Assembly: GCA_905234775.1 (NCBI GenBank)
Contig: CAJOJC010000029.1
Span: 1 to 18,119 of the forward strand
From: an uncultured Bacteroidales bacterium
GTDB lineage: Bacteria; Bacteroidota; Bacteroidia; Bacteroidales; UBA932
Length of the DNA stretch: 18,119 bases
Reading direction: 5' to 3'
This document shows positions 6,701-12,931 of this stretch, one piece after another (position 1 is the first letter of the stretch; every line of letters starts with the position of its first letter). The translations under genes and the position numbers were made by a program. The notes under the pieces were generated by a model, which saw nothing but the letters and a program-made list of their open reading frames with translations, did no database searches and was not told where the DNA came from.

Positions 6701-7093
6701 ATGGACGGAGTGAGAATAGATAAGTATTTATGGGCGATCAGGGCGTTCAAGACGCGCTCTGAGGCGACTGACGCCTGTAACGGCGGCAAGGTAAAGATAG
6801 CCGGAGCCAACTGCAAGCCTTCGCGGCCGCTGAAGATAGGGGAGGTGATAGAGGTAAGGAAGGGAATGGCCGTGTTTACATATAAGGTCCTGGCGTTTCT
6901 GGAGAAACGCGTCGGCGCCGCAGCTGTGCCGGACTACGCCGAAAACCTCACCCCGCAGAGCGAGCTTGACAAGCTCCGCGCCCCCGTCGAAACGTTCTTC
7001 GTCCGGCGTGACCGCGGCGCCGGCCGCCCTACGAAAAAAGAGCGCCGAACTATCGACGCCCTTTGGGATTCGTTTGATCCGGAAGAGGAATAA
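6701..7093 (+). CDS. hslR: S4-domain RNA-binding protein, Hsp15 type
   Basis: This 130-residue basic protein has an N-terminal S4 fold (VRIDKYLWAIRAFKTRSEATDACNGGKVKIAG, residues 4-35, then GEVIEVRKG). That matches Hsp15, which binds stalled 50S subunits carrying peptidyl-tRNA and helps recycle them. The C-terminus is charged and ends in RPTKKERRTIDALWDSF, common in this family. I chose ATG 6701 because the family starts at VRIDKYLW and a promoter element sits immediately upstream. The in-frame ATG at 6659 lies in the palindrome, upstream of that promoter, and would add MPDLIGHL. Its stop abuts the rubrerythrin stop on the other strand (TAA-TTA). Identification is good. Confidence 0.87.
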   Translation: MDGVRIDKYLWAIRAFKTRSEATDACNGGKVKIAGANCKPSRPLKIGEVIEVRKGMAVFTYKVLAFLEKRVGAAAVPDYAENLTPQSELDKLRAPVETFFVRRDRGAGRPTKKERRTIDALWDSFDPEEE

Positions 7094-7642
7094 TTACTTG
7101 CCGAAATATCTCTTGAGAAGGCCCCTGAAGCCTGATCCATGGCGGGCTTCGTCCTTAGCCATTTCGTGAACCGTGTCGTGGATCGCGTCGTAGCCGAGTT
7201 TCTTGGCCTTGACGGCGGTGGCGAGCTTGCCCTCGCAGGCGCCGGCCTCTGCCTCTGCCCTCTTCTCGAGATTGGTCTTGGTGTCCCAGACTATCTCGCC
7301 TAGAAGCTCTGCAAACTTGGCGGCGTGTTCGGCCTCTTCAAAAGCGTAGCGCTTGAAGGCTTCTGCGATCTCGGGATAACCCTCGCGGTCTGCCTGGCGG
7401 CTCATCGCGAGGTACATTCCAACTTCGGAACATTCTCCTCTGAAGTCGTTGCGCAGCGCTTCCATTATCTCTGCATCCTCTACCTGACCGTCTCCGAGTT
7501 TGTGTTCGCAGGCAAACTTTTCGCTTTGCTCCACTACCTCTACGAATTTATCTGATTTGGCATGGCACAGGGGGCATTCTGCGGGGGGATTTTCGCCTTC
7601 GTAGACGTATCCGCAAACGAGGCATCTGAATTTCTTCTTCAT
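7094..7642 (-). CDS. Reverse rubrerythrin (rubredoxin domain first)
   Basis: This 182-residue non-haem iron protein probably reduces hydrogen peroxide or oxygen in an anaerobe or microaerophile. The N-terminal rubredoxin-like iron site has four cysteines in two pairs (C7, C10 and C23, C26, in RCLVCG and ECPLCH). A ferritin-like four-helix domain follows with the diiron ligand pattern ExxE/ExxH seen in [22 protein letters not shown] and [11 protein letters not shown]. Domain order is rubredoxin then ferritin-like, the reverse of classical rubrerythrin. It has its own promoter (TATCTTTG at 7681-7688) and stands alone, tail to tail with hslR. Confidence in the family is high; the physiological electron donor is not evident. 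Confidence 0.9.
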   Translation of the reverse strand: MKKKFRCLVCGYVYEGENPPAECPLCHAKSDKFVEVVEQSEKFACEHKLGDGQVEDAEIMEALRNDFRGECSEVGMYLAMSRQADREGYPEIAEAFKRYAFEEAEHAAKFAELLGEIVWDTKTNLEKRAEAEAGACEGKLATAVKAKKLGYDAIHDTVHEMAKDEARHGSGFRGLLKRYFGK

Positions 7643-7680
7643 AATTATGTGATTTGTTTAAAATTGAATATTTCTAAATT

Positions 7681-7688
7681 CAAAGATA
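7681..7688 (-). promoter_or_regulatory. TAnnTTTG promoter element of the rubrerythrin gene
   Basis: On the minus strand TATCTTTG precedes the ATG at 7642 by 38 nt, in the 51-bp gap after the DJ-1 family gene. It gives rubrerythrin separate transcription from its upstream neighbour. Confidence 0.6.
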
Positions 7689-7693
7689 CGAAA

Positions 7694-8272
7694 CTATTTC
7701 GTGTCGAGCAATAGGGCATAGCGAACTTTTTCCGCTGCCTCAGGGCCTTTGACTGCCTTGAGGATTTCCAAACCGAACGCTACTGCATGGCCTGCGCTGC
7801 GGCCGGTGATGATGCGGCCCGACTTTACTGCAGGGGCATTGACGAACTTGGCGCCTTTTGCTATCAGGGCATCCTGAAAACCGTCGAAGCAGGTAAATTC
7901 GACTCCGGCGAGATCTTCGAGCTGGCTGATGACGAGGCCGGGGGCCGCGCAGATTGCGGCGAGCGAGCCGCCTGCGGCGTAGTGCTCGCGCATCGCGCGA
8001 ATCAGGGCCTCGCAGCCCGCGAGGTTCTTCGAGCCGGGCATCCCTCCGGGGAAGATCATTACATCTTCAGGACAGGTACCTGAATGGTCTTCATCGAAGT
8101 CGGCAAGATAGGCTTCAGGCCCTACCGTAACACCGTGCGAAGACACTACGAACGGGTCTTCTCCTATACTTACCAGACAGACGTCCAGTCCCGCTCTTCT
8201 CAGGACGTCATTTACTGCGAGAGCCTCGATATCTTCGAAGCCGTCTGCAAGAAAAATATTGATTCCTTTCAT
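7694..8272 (-). CDS. DJ-1/PfpI family protein (YajL/ThiJ-like)
   Basis: This 192-residue protein has the class I glutamine amidotransferase-like fold. The N-terminal INIFLADGFEDIEAL contains the conserved Glu (E13), FPGGMPGSKNL is at about residues 74-84, and the nucleophile elbow AAICAAPGLVI carries the reactive Cys C108. Relatives include YajL and DJ-1, cytoplasmic proteins linked to oxidative stress and proposed glyoxalase or deglycase activity; the in vivo substrate is debated. Placement next to rubrerythrin fits a stress role, but each gene has its own promoter. The ATG at 8272 lies 5 nt after a TATATTTG element, so the mRNA may be leaderless. Confidence 0.88.
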   Translation of the reverse strand: MKGINIFLADGFEDIEALAVNDVLRRAGLDVCLVSIGEDPFVVSSHGVTVGPEAYLADFDEDHSGTCPEDVMIFPGGMPGSKNLAGCEALIRAMREHYAAGGSLAAICAAPGLVISQLEDLAGVEFTCFDGFQDALIAKGAKFVNAPAVKSGRIITGRSAGHAVAFGLEILKAVKGPEAAEKVRYALLLDTK

Positions 8273-8277
8273 ATCTT

Positions 8278-8285
8278 CAAATATA
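8278..8285 (-). promoter_or_regulatory. TAnnTTTG promoter element of the DJ-1 family gene
   Basis: TATATTTG on the minus strand ends 5 nt before the ATG. The predicted transcription start is at or inside the start codon. It overlaps the region just downstream of the AT-rich gene at 8291. Confidence 0.6.
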
Positions 8286-8290
8286 CAAAA

Positions 8291-8845
8291 CTAACTTGTA
8301 CCTTTTATGGTCTCGACCATATTAGTAGTGGCTATTTTTATTATTTCGAGCCGGAAACGGTCAATTATTATCAGGTCTTGGAGCCATTCATTACTTTCAG
8401 TGGTTTTGTAACTATAGTCTATAATCAATGTACTACCGCTAATTCCAAGCAAAGTTGCTTTGCTTTCCAGAATTAGTTTGTCTTTGCTGGATAATAACTG
8501 AATGGGCACTCTAAACTCATTGATTACTTTACTCTCAGTTCTCTTAATATGAATGCCATCTTTGTTTGCAGATATATGTACGCATGAATGATTAATTACC
8601 TCATTCTTGGGAGCGGGTAGTATGATTTCCTCTATTGAAAACGGTGATTTAATGGTCCATTTTAGAAGGTTCTCAGACTCGACTGAACAAGTAATAATAG
8701 TCGAGCTATCTTGGCTCGTCAATGACATTGTTACATCTATATTACTCTCATTTCTCCCGTGATGATAAGCTTTGTCACGCTTACCTTTACAACAAATGCA
8801 GAGTATCAAAACAATTGTGAGGCATAGGGTGAGATTAGTTTTCAT
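8291..8845 (-). CDS. Unrecognised exported protein, possible lipoprotein
   Basis: This 184-residue protein is not one I recognise. It begins with a hydrophobic export signal (MKTNLTLCLTIVLILCICC); cysteines at 16, 18 and 19 offer possible lipidation sites, but none has a canonical lipobox. The remainder is Ser/Thr/Ile rich, suggests beta structure (SSTIITCSVES, STLIIDYSYKT) and has no enzyme motif. Its ATG overlaps the stop of the upstream gene as ATGA, so the two are translationally coupled. The DNA is clearly AT-richer than the surrounding core genes, with A/T-ending codons, which suggests acquired or fast-evolving DNA. It could belong to a family of Bacteroidota surface proteins; no function is assigned. 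Confidence 0.65.
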   Translation of the reverse strand: MKTNLTLCLTIVLILCICCKGKRDKAYHHGRNESNIDVTMSLTSQDSSTIITCSVESENLLKWTIKSPFSIEEIILPAPKNEVINHSCVHISANKDGIHIKRTESKVINEFRVPIQLLSSKDKLILESKATLLGISGSTLIIDYSYKTTESNEWLQDLIIIDRFRLEIIKIATTNMVETIKGTS

Positions 8846-9438
8846 GGCAATTGATGAAATCGTTTGTAGTCCTTAATCGTTGCATTGACATACTCCTCAT
8901 CATCACCATCCAACAACGTATAAAAATCAAAAATGGTAAACTTTCCTTTCTCAATAATAATCAGATACTCGTAGCCACAGTCTTGATCATCAAAGATGAG
9001 AGAATAGAGTAGTATGACTGTTTGATCGTTGATGCCTATTGGAATAATAGACTCAGTGCAGTCATCGAATCTCACAGGCACTTTACTGACCGTTAAACGC
9101 TTCAGAAAGTTGTGAGATATAGGGTAGGGGTTAGAATACAAACCATCTGTTACATTGATTACTATTCCTTCTTCCTCTTTCAGGTGGCAAACTGAAACCG
9201 TCCTATTGTTCCATGTATAAGAAATACTAAGCTCACTCCCACTATTAATATCTGTCTCGGCTGTCGGTTGGAATAGCTGATAATCGGCATAATATCCATC
9301 ACCTTTGATTCGAAGTGTTATTCCATCATTAGTGATAGTTCGGTAGAATACAAGGTTCCCTGAAAGCCCCAAAACGCTTCCGCCAAGATTTAGGGGAACG
9401 AGAAGGGCAATGATAAAGCACAGAATACACCTTTTCAT
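8842..9438 (-). CDS. Unrecognised secreted protein
   Basis: This 198-residue protein has a clear signal peptide (MKRCILCFIIALLVPLNL, cleavage probably after about residue 24). The mature part is predicted mostly beta from alternating hydrophobic runs (TVILLYSLIF, YEYLIIIEKGKFTIFDFY) with an acidic DGDDEEY patch near the end. No known domain is recognised. It overlaps the downstream gene by the four bases ATGA and is preceded, 2 bp upstream of its ATG, by the stop of an open frame that looks like the tail of a third gene. It shares the AT-rich composition of that set. The likely location is periplasm or cell surface. Confidence 0.65.
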   Translation of the reverse strand: MKRCILCFIIALLVPLNLGGSVLGLSGNLVFYRTITNDGITLRIKGDGYYADYQLFQPTAETDINSGSELSISYTWNNRTVSVCHLKEEEGIVINVTDGLYSNPYPISHNFLKRLTVSKVPVRFDDCTESIIPIGINDQTVILLYSLIFDDQDCGYEYLIIIEKGKFTIFDFYTLLDGDDEEYVNATIKDYKRFHQLP

Positions 9439-9440
9439 AA

Positions 9441-9620
9441 TTACTGGTTCACTTTATTTTTTACTATTTCTTGCGGGACGTGGGGCATCACGTCGGTAAT
9501 AATTGCCGGCTCTAACGTGTCGAAAAGATGAAGGTGATTATCAACTAGTTCGAAATATATTTTAGTTGAACGAATAAAAGCCTCAGCGTTACTTCTGTCA
9601 AATATAGGAAATATTGAGTA
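9441..9620 (-). pseudogene. 3' remnant of an AT-rich gene
   Basis: On the minus strand a frame without an ATG start runs to the stop TAA at 9443-9441. It reads, in pieces, FDRSNAEAFIRSTKIYFEL, then VDNHLHLFDTLEPAIITDV, then MPHVPQEIVKNKVNQ. The residue composition looks like real protein, and the stop sits 2 bp before the next gene's ATG, as expected in an operon. The 5' end runs into the manA promoter and start with no plausible start codon, so the gene appears cut off, perhaps by the event that joined this patch to manA. Short frames can stay open by chance, so this is tentative. The rest of the 9439-9639 gap shows only the manA promoter. Confidence 0.35.
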
Positions 9621-9626
9621 TTTTTG
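9619..9626 (+). promoter_or_regulatory. TAnnTTTG promoter element of manA
   Basis: TATTTTTG lies 13 nt before the manA ATG at 9640, predicting a leader of only a few nucleotides. No -33 TTTG is evident at the expected distance. Confidence 0.5.
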
Positions 9627-9639
9627 TACGATTAACGTT

Positions 9640-10650
9640 ATGGAAGAGAAGAAGCTGTATCCGTTGAGGTTCCTCCCTCTGGAAGATAATTACAAATGGG
9701 GTCGCGAAGATTTCAAGGTCGCAGACCTGGGTTACCGAGATACCGTAATCGCAGACGGCTGGCTGGCAGCGAATGCGCTCAGCGAGGTGATGGACACGTA
9801 TATGGACAGGGTCGTCGGAGACCACGTCTTCGCCTCGTACGGCCGCCTGTTTCCGGTGCAGCTTAAAGCCATCAAATGCGAGGGCAAGATGCCCCTTCGG
9901 GTCCATCCGGACGACGAAATCGCCTCCCAGCGTTATGATTCGCTCGGCCGCGAGAAGCTATGGTACATAGCCAAGGCGGCCCCGGACGCCCGTCTGTGTC
10001 TCGGCTGGTCCCGCGCTATCGATGCTTCCGAGCTGATCGGCGGCATTGGGAGCGGCGCGCTCGATTCGGTCGTGAACACGGTCCCAGTCAAGGCTGGCGA
10101 CTGCTTCCTTATTGGGCCTGGCACTGTCCATGGAGCCACGGGCTCGCTAGAGATAGTCGAGGTCTCGCAATCGTCCGCCCTCGATTTCTGCGTCTATCCG
10201 TGGGGCCAGGAACTTGGGGAAGAGGAGTTCGACCCCGCTTTCAGCGTAATAGACGCGCTGGATTTCATCGACTATGGGCCGTATAAGGCTCCCGATGCTC
10301 CTTCGGCCGGCCCCCGCGATGGAATGAAGTTCCTCGCCGACCTGCCGCAGTTTACGGTAAGGAAGATGGATCTTCGCGATCCGCTCCACATCACCGGAGG
10401 CGATCATAACTCGTACGCAATCTACCATTGCCTCTACGGGAAGGCGGTAGTAAAGGTGGATTTGCTTGAATATAAGCTAGAAGCAGGGCAGACCCTTCTG
10501 GTCCCCGCAGAGGTAGACGATTTCATCCTCGCGCCCCTGGCGCAGACTACCTCCGTGATGGAAATTATGACCGAGTACAAGCCCGAAACGGACTCATATA
10601 TAAACCCTGATGCCGAGGCTAAAGTGCCTGGAGAGGAAGACGATGAATAG
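9640..10650 (+). CDS. manA: Mannose-6-phosphate isomerase, type I
   Basis: This 336-residue zinc enzyme interconverts fructose-6-phosphate and mannose-6-phosphate, feeding GDP-mannose for surface polysaccharide or using mannose as fuel. The family motifs are in order: FPVQLKAI at about residues 71-78, VHPDDE with metal ligand H89, REKLWYI at 104-110, GPGTVHG with H164, and IVEVSQSS at 172-179. A C-terminal cupin-like segment (YKLEAGQTLLVPAEVDDF) follows, and the end is acidic. It has its own promoter and is flanked on both sides by AT-rich lipoprotein-like genes of unknown function, which contrast with its GC-rich codons. The identification is strong, although phosphoglucose isomerase side activity cannot be excluded. 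Confidence 0.9.
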   Translation: MEEKKLYPLRFLPLEDNYKWGREDFKVADLGYRDTVIADGWLAANALSEVMDTYMDRVVGDHVFASYGRLFPVQLKAIKCEGKMPLRVHPDDEIASQRYDSLGREKLWYIAKAAPDARLCLGWSRAIDASELIGGIGSGALDSVVNTVPVKAGDCFLIGPGTVHGATGSLEIVEVSQSSALDFCVYPWGQELGEEEFDPAFSVIDALDFIDYGPYKAPDAPSAGPRDGMKFLADLPQFTVRKMDLRDPLHITGGDHNSYAIYHCLYGKAVVKVDLLEYKLEAGQTLLVPAEVDDFILAPLAQTTSVMEIMTEYKPETDSYINPDAEAKVPGEEDDE

Positions 10651-10651
10651 A

Positions 10652-10685
10652 GACCGGATATCGCAGATGTTTTTGATATCTGGTC
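10652..10685. repeat. Inverted repeat just downstream of manA
   Basis: GACCGGATATC (10652-10662) and GATATCTGGTC (10675-10685) form an 11-bp stem with one G-U pair around a 12-nt loop. It starts 2 bp after the manA stop. No T-run follows on the plus strand, so it is not a standard terminator there; it may be an mRNA-stabilising stem or an operator for the downstream lipoprotein gene. Confidence 0.5.
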
Positions 10686-10723
10686 AGCCTTCAGCTATTG
10701 GAATACTCAAGATTAGGTCTTCT

Positions 10724-11125
10724 ATGTTTAAATTAATACATCCCATCATACTTGCTTCAATAATTGTGACTTGTCTTTCTGCGTGTGAAGGGGAGAAGGA
10801 ATGGGAGCCATGTATTATTTACACATATTCTATTGTGGATTCTCTTTCCACAGATGCCTCTATAACCTGCTCCTTCTCTTCTTCAGAATACGATAAGTGT
10901 ACAATCTTGTTGAAACCACTTGAATCATATACTTATTATCACGGGAGGATGGATAATTACGTTGAACCAGGGAAGATTCCTGTTTATTCTGCGGATACTC
11001 TTTCCATATTTGTGCAGAATAGACCCGTTATTGAATTTACGTCCCGTGAAGAGCATTTTCCATTATGGAAGTTTGCGCCGGATAATACTGCAGTGTTTGT
11101 GATCGATGAGCGATTATGGGAATAG
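10724..11125 (+). CDS. Small lipoprotein of unknown function
   Basis: This 133-residue protein starts at ATG 10724, which opens directly on a lipoprotein signal (MFKLIHPIILASIIVTCLSA) with lipobox LSAC, lipidated Cys at 21. The in-frame upstream ATG (10610) overlaps manA and would bury the signal, so it is rejected. The mature part is Ser/Tyr rich with no recognised domain. The DNA is AT-rich compared with manA and alr on either side, like the pair of genes at 8291-9438. A faint local resemblance (ITCS followed by a Ser/Glu-rich stretch) to the 8291 protein may be chance. No function is assigned. Confidence 0.65.
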   Translation: MFKLIHPIILASIIVTCLSACEGEKEWEPCIIYTYSIVDSLSTDASITCSFSSSEYDKCTILLKPLESYTYYHGRMDNYVEPGKIPVYSADTLSIFVQNRPVIEFTSREEHFPLWKFAPDNTAVFVIDERLWE

Positions 11126-11140
11126 CTCTAATAATAACCA

Positions 11141-12256
11141 ATGTCGATGAATAGAGAAAACGATTTCAGCCGCCTGGAGCTGAATCTCCAGGGTTGCCTC
11201 GCGAACTACAGTTATTTCCGCGGGCTGCTTGAGCCGGCTACGAAACTGCTGGTGCTCGTGAAAGCGAATGCCTATGGCCACGGCGCAGTCGAGTTCGCTT
11301 CGATGATGCAGCAGGCCGGTGCCGACTATCTGGCAGTAGCCCTGCCCGTAGAAGGAGTAGAACTCAGGCAGGCCGGTATCTCGCTGCCGATTCTGGTCCT
11401 TACGGCAGGAACCGACTTTTTCGAGGAGATCATCGACAACCGCCTCGAGCCCGGGATCCCGAATCTGGATACACTCAAGGCATTTGTAGAGAAATTGCGT
11501 TCCCGCCGCATAAACGGATACCCTATCCATATCAAACTCGACACTGGTATGCATCGTCTGGGCTTTATGCCGGCGGAGCTGCCAGCTCTGATGGATTTCC
11601 TGAAAACCTGCCCGGAAGTAAAAGTCAAGTCTATATACTCTCATCTGGCCGTTTCGGAAGATTCCGCTCAGGACGAATTCACCGAAAGTCAGGCTAAGAT
11701 GTTTACCGACGGCGCTCAGGCCCTTACGGATTCGCTGGGCTACAAGCCTATGTGGCATCTTCTGAACAGCGCAGGAATCGAGCGCTTCCCGCAGTATCAG
11801 TTCGATATGGTCCGCCTTGGAATCGGAATCTACGGCATTTCGGCTCTGCCAGGGGTTAAGCTGACCCCGGTCGCTTCGTTGAAGGTCAAGGTCCTTCAGG
11901 TAAAGACTCTTTCGGCACAGGACGGCTCCGTCGGCTACGGCCGCAAAGGTAAGATCCCTGCCGAAGGGATGCAGATCGCGACTATCCCGGTCGGCTATGC
12001 GGACGGCCTGGACAGGCATCTGGGCTGCGGTGCAGCCTCGTTCAGCGTAGGCGGCAAGCGCGCTAAGACCGTCGGTAATATCTGTATGGACATGTGTATG
12101 ATAGACGTCACCGGCCTCGGAGTTAGGGTGGGCGATACGGTAACTATTTTCGGCGAAGACCCTACGGTCGAAGAATTGGCGCAGATCCTCGGGACTATCC
12201 CTTACGAGATCCTTACTTCCGTTCCCCGAAGAATCGAGAGAATCGTGAAGCGCTAG
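11141..12256 (+). CDS. alr: Alanine racemase
   Basis: This PLP enzyme of 371 residues converts L-alanine to D-alanine for peptidoglycan. PLP binds the lysine in LVKANAYGHG (K41), and the second catalytic base is the tyrosine in GSVGYGRKG (Y266). HLLNSAGI, DMVRLGIGIYG and the C-terminal GYADGL and VGNICMDMCMIDV are typical. Another ATG two codons downstream is possible as start. In Bacteroides a well-known form is a MurF-Alr fusion; here alr stands alone with no MurF part visible upstream. It follows the lipoprotein gene by 15 nt and precedes the DUF4290 gene, which has its own promoter. High confidence. Confidence 0.94.
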   Translation: MSMNRENDFSRLELNLQGCLANYSYFRGLLEPATKLLVLVKANAYGHGAVEFASMMQQAGADYLAVALPVEGVELRQAGISLPILVLTAGTDFFEEIIDNRLEPGIPNLDTLKAFVEKLRSRRINGYPIHIKLDTGMHRLGFMPAELPALMDFLKTCPEVKVKSIYSHLAVSEDSAQDEFTESQAKMFTDGAQALTDSLGYKPMWHLLNSAGIERFPQYQFDMVRLGIGIYGISALPGVKLTPVASLKVKVLQVKTLSAQDGSVGYGRKGKIPAEGMQIATIPVGYADGLDRHLGCGAASFSVGGKRAKTVGNICMDMCMIDVTGLGVRVGDTVTIFGEDPTVEELAQILGTIPYEILTSVPRRIERIVKR

Positions 12257-12266
12257 TGTTTTTTAT

Positions 12267-12274
12267 TATCTTTG
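12267..12274 (+). promoter_or_regulatory. TAnnTTTG promoter element of the DUF4290-ftsK operon
   Basis: TATCTTTG ends 6 nt before the ATG at 12281, after a T-rich stretch beginning just behind the alr stop. A leaderless or near-leaderless transcript is predicted for the whole operon. Confidence 0.6.
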
Positions 12275-12280
12275 TAATCT

Positions 12281-12931
12281 ATGGACAGCATAACTCTCGA
12301 ATACAATACTCAGCGTGAGCCGCTGAGGCTCAGCGAATACGGACGCAATATACTGAAGATGGTGGAGCAGCTGCGCGAGATCCCGGACAAGGCGAAGCGC
12401 AGCGAGCAGGCTCGCGCAGTCGTAAAGTCGATGGAGGTTCTCAACCCTCAGGTCCGTCAGCAGGAAAACTGGGAACAGAAGCTCTGGGATCACCTCTATA
12501 TCATCGCAGGCTTCGACCTGGATATAGATTCTCCGTATCCCTGCCCTGTTAAGGAAGATTTCGAGACTAAGCCGGTTCCGCTTCCTATGAAGGAGACAAA
12601 GATCCGCGCTACACACTACGGACGCAATATAGAGAAGATACTAGACCTGCTGGCCGAGGAGCCGGACGGCGAGGTCAAAACCCAGATGATACGTTCGCTG
12701 GCAATCTATATGCGTCAGCAGTATCTGATCTGGAATAAAGACAGTGTATCGGACGAGACTATCTTCTCCGATATTGAAAAACTCTCCGAATACAAGATCA
12801 AAGTACCCGAGGGAATCACCCTCGGAAAGGTCTCCGAGAATGCCGACTTCAGCCGTCCCGGCATCGGCAATCAGGCCGGCACGAGTAAGAACAACAAGCG
12901 TAAAGGCGGAAAGAAGAACAGACGCAGATGA
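12281..12931 (+). CDS. DUF4290 family protein
   Basis: This 216-residue protein is of a Bacteroidota-specific family without known function. The hallmark start LEYNTQREPLRLSEYGRNI is followed by the conserved KLWDHLYIIAGFDLDIDSPYP, a repeat-like second ATHYGRNIEKIL, and YLIWNKDSVSDETIF. The tail from about residue 200 is Lys/Arg rich (KNNKRKGGKKNRRR) and may bind nucleic acid. Its stop overlaps the ftsK start as ATGA, so translation is coupled; the linkage suggests a role near DNA processing or division, which is inference only. It is cytoplasmic, with no signal peptide. Confidence 0.85.
   Translation: MDSITLEYNTQREPLRLSEYGRNILKMVEQLREIPDKAKRSEQARAVVKSMEVLNPQVRQQENWEQKLWDHLYIIAGFDLDIDSPYPCPVKEDFETKPVPLPMKETKIRATHYGRNIEKILDLLAEEPDGEVKTQMIRSLAIYMRQQYLIWNKDSVSDETIFSDIEKLSEYKIKVPEGITLGKVSENADFSRPGIGNQAGTSKNNKRKGGKKNRRR

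Noticed and set aside
9477..9494. Small hairpin GACGTG-GGGCAT-CACGTC as terminator
   Set aside because: It has only six base pairs, no T-run on either strand next to it, and lies inside the open remnant frame.
9598..9906. Minus-strand 102-codon frame over the manA start
   Set aside because: It is antisense to the conserved N-terminus of manA, in a different frame from the remnant at 9441-9620, and lacks any recognisable feature.
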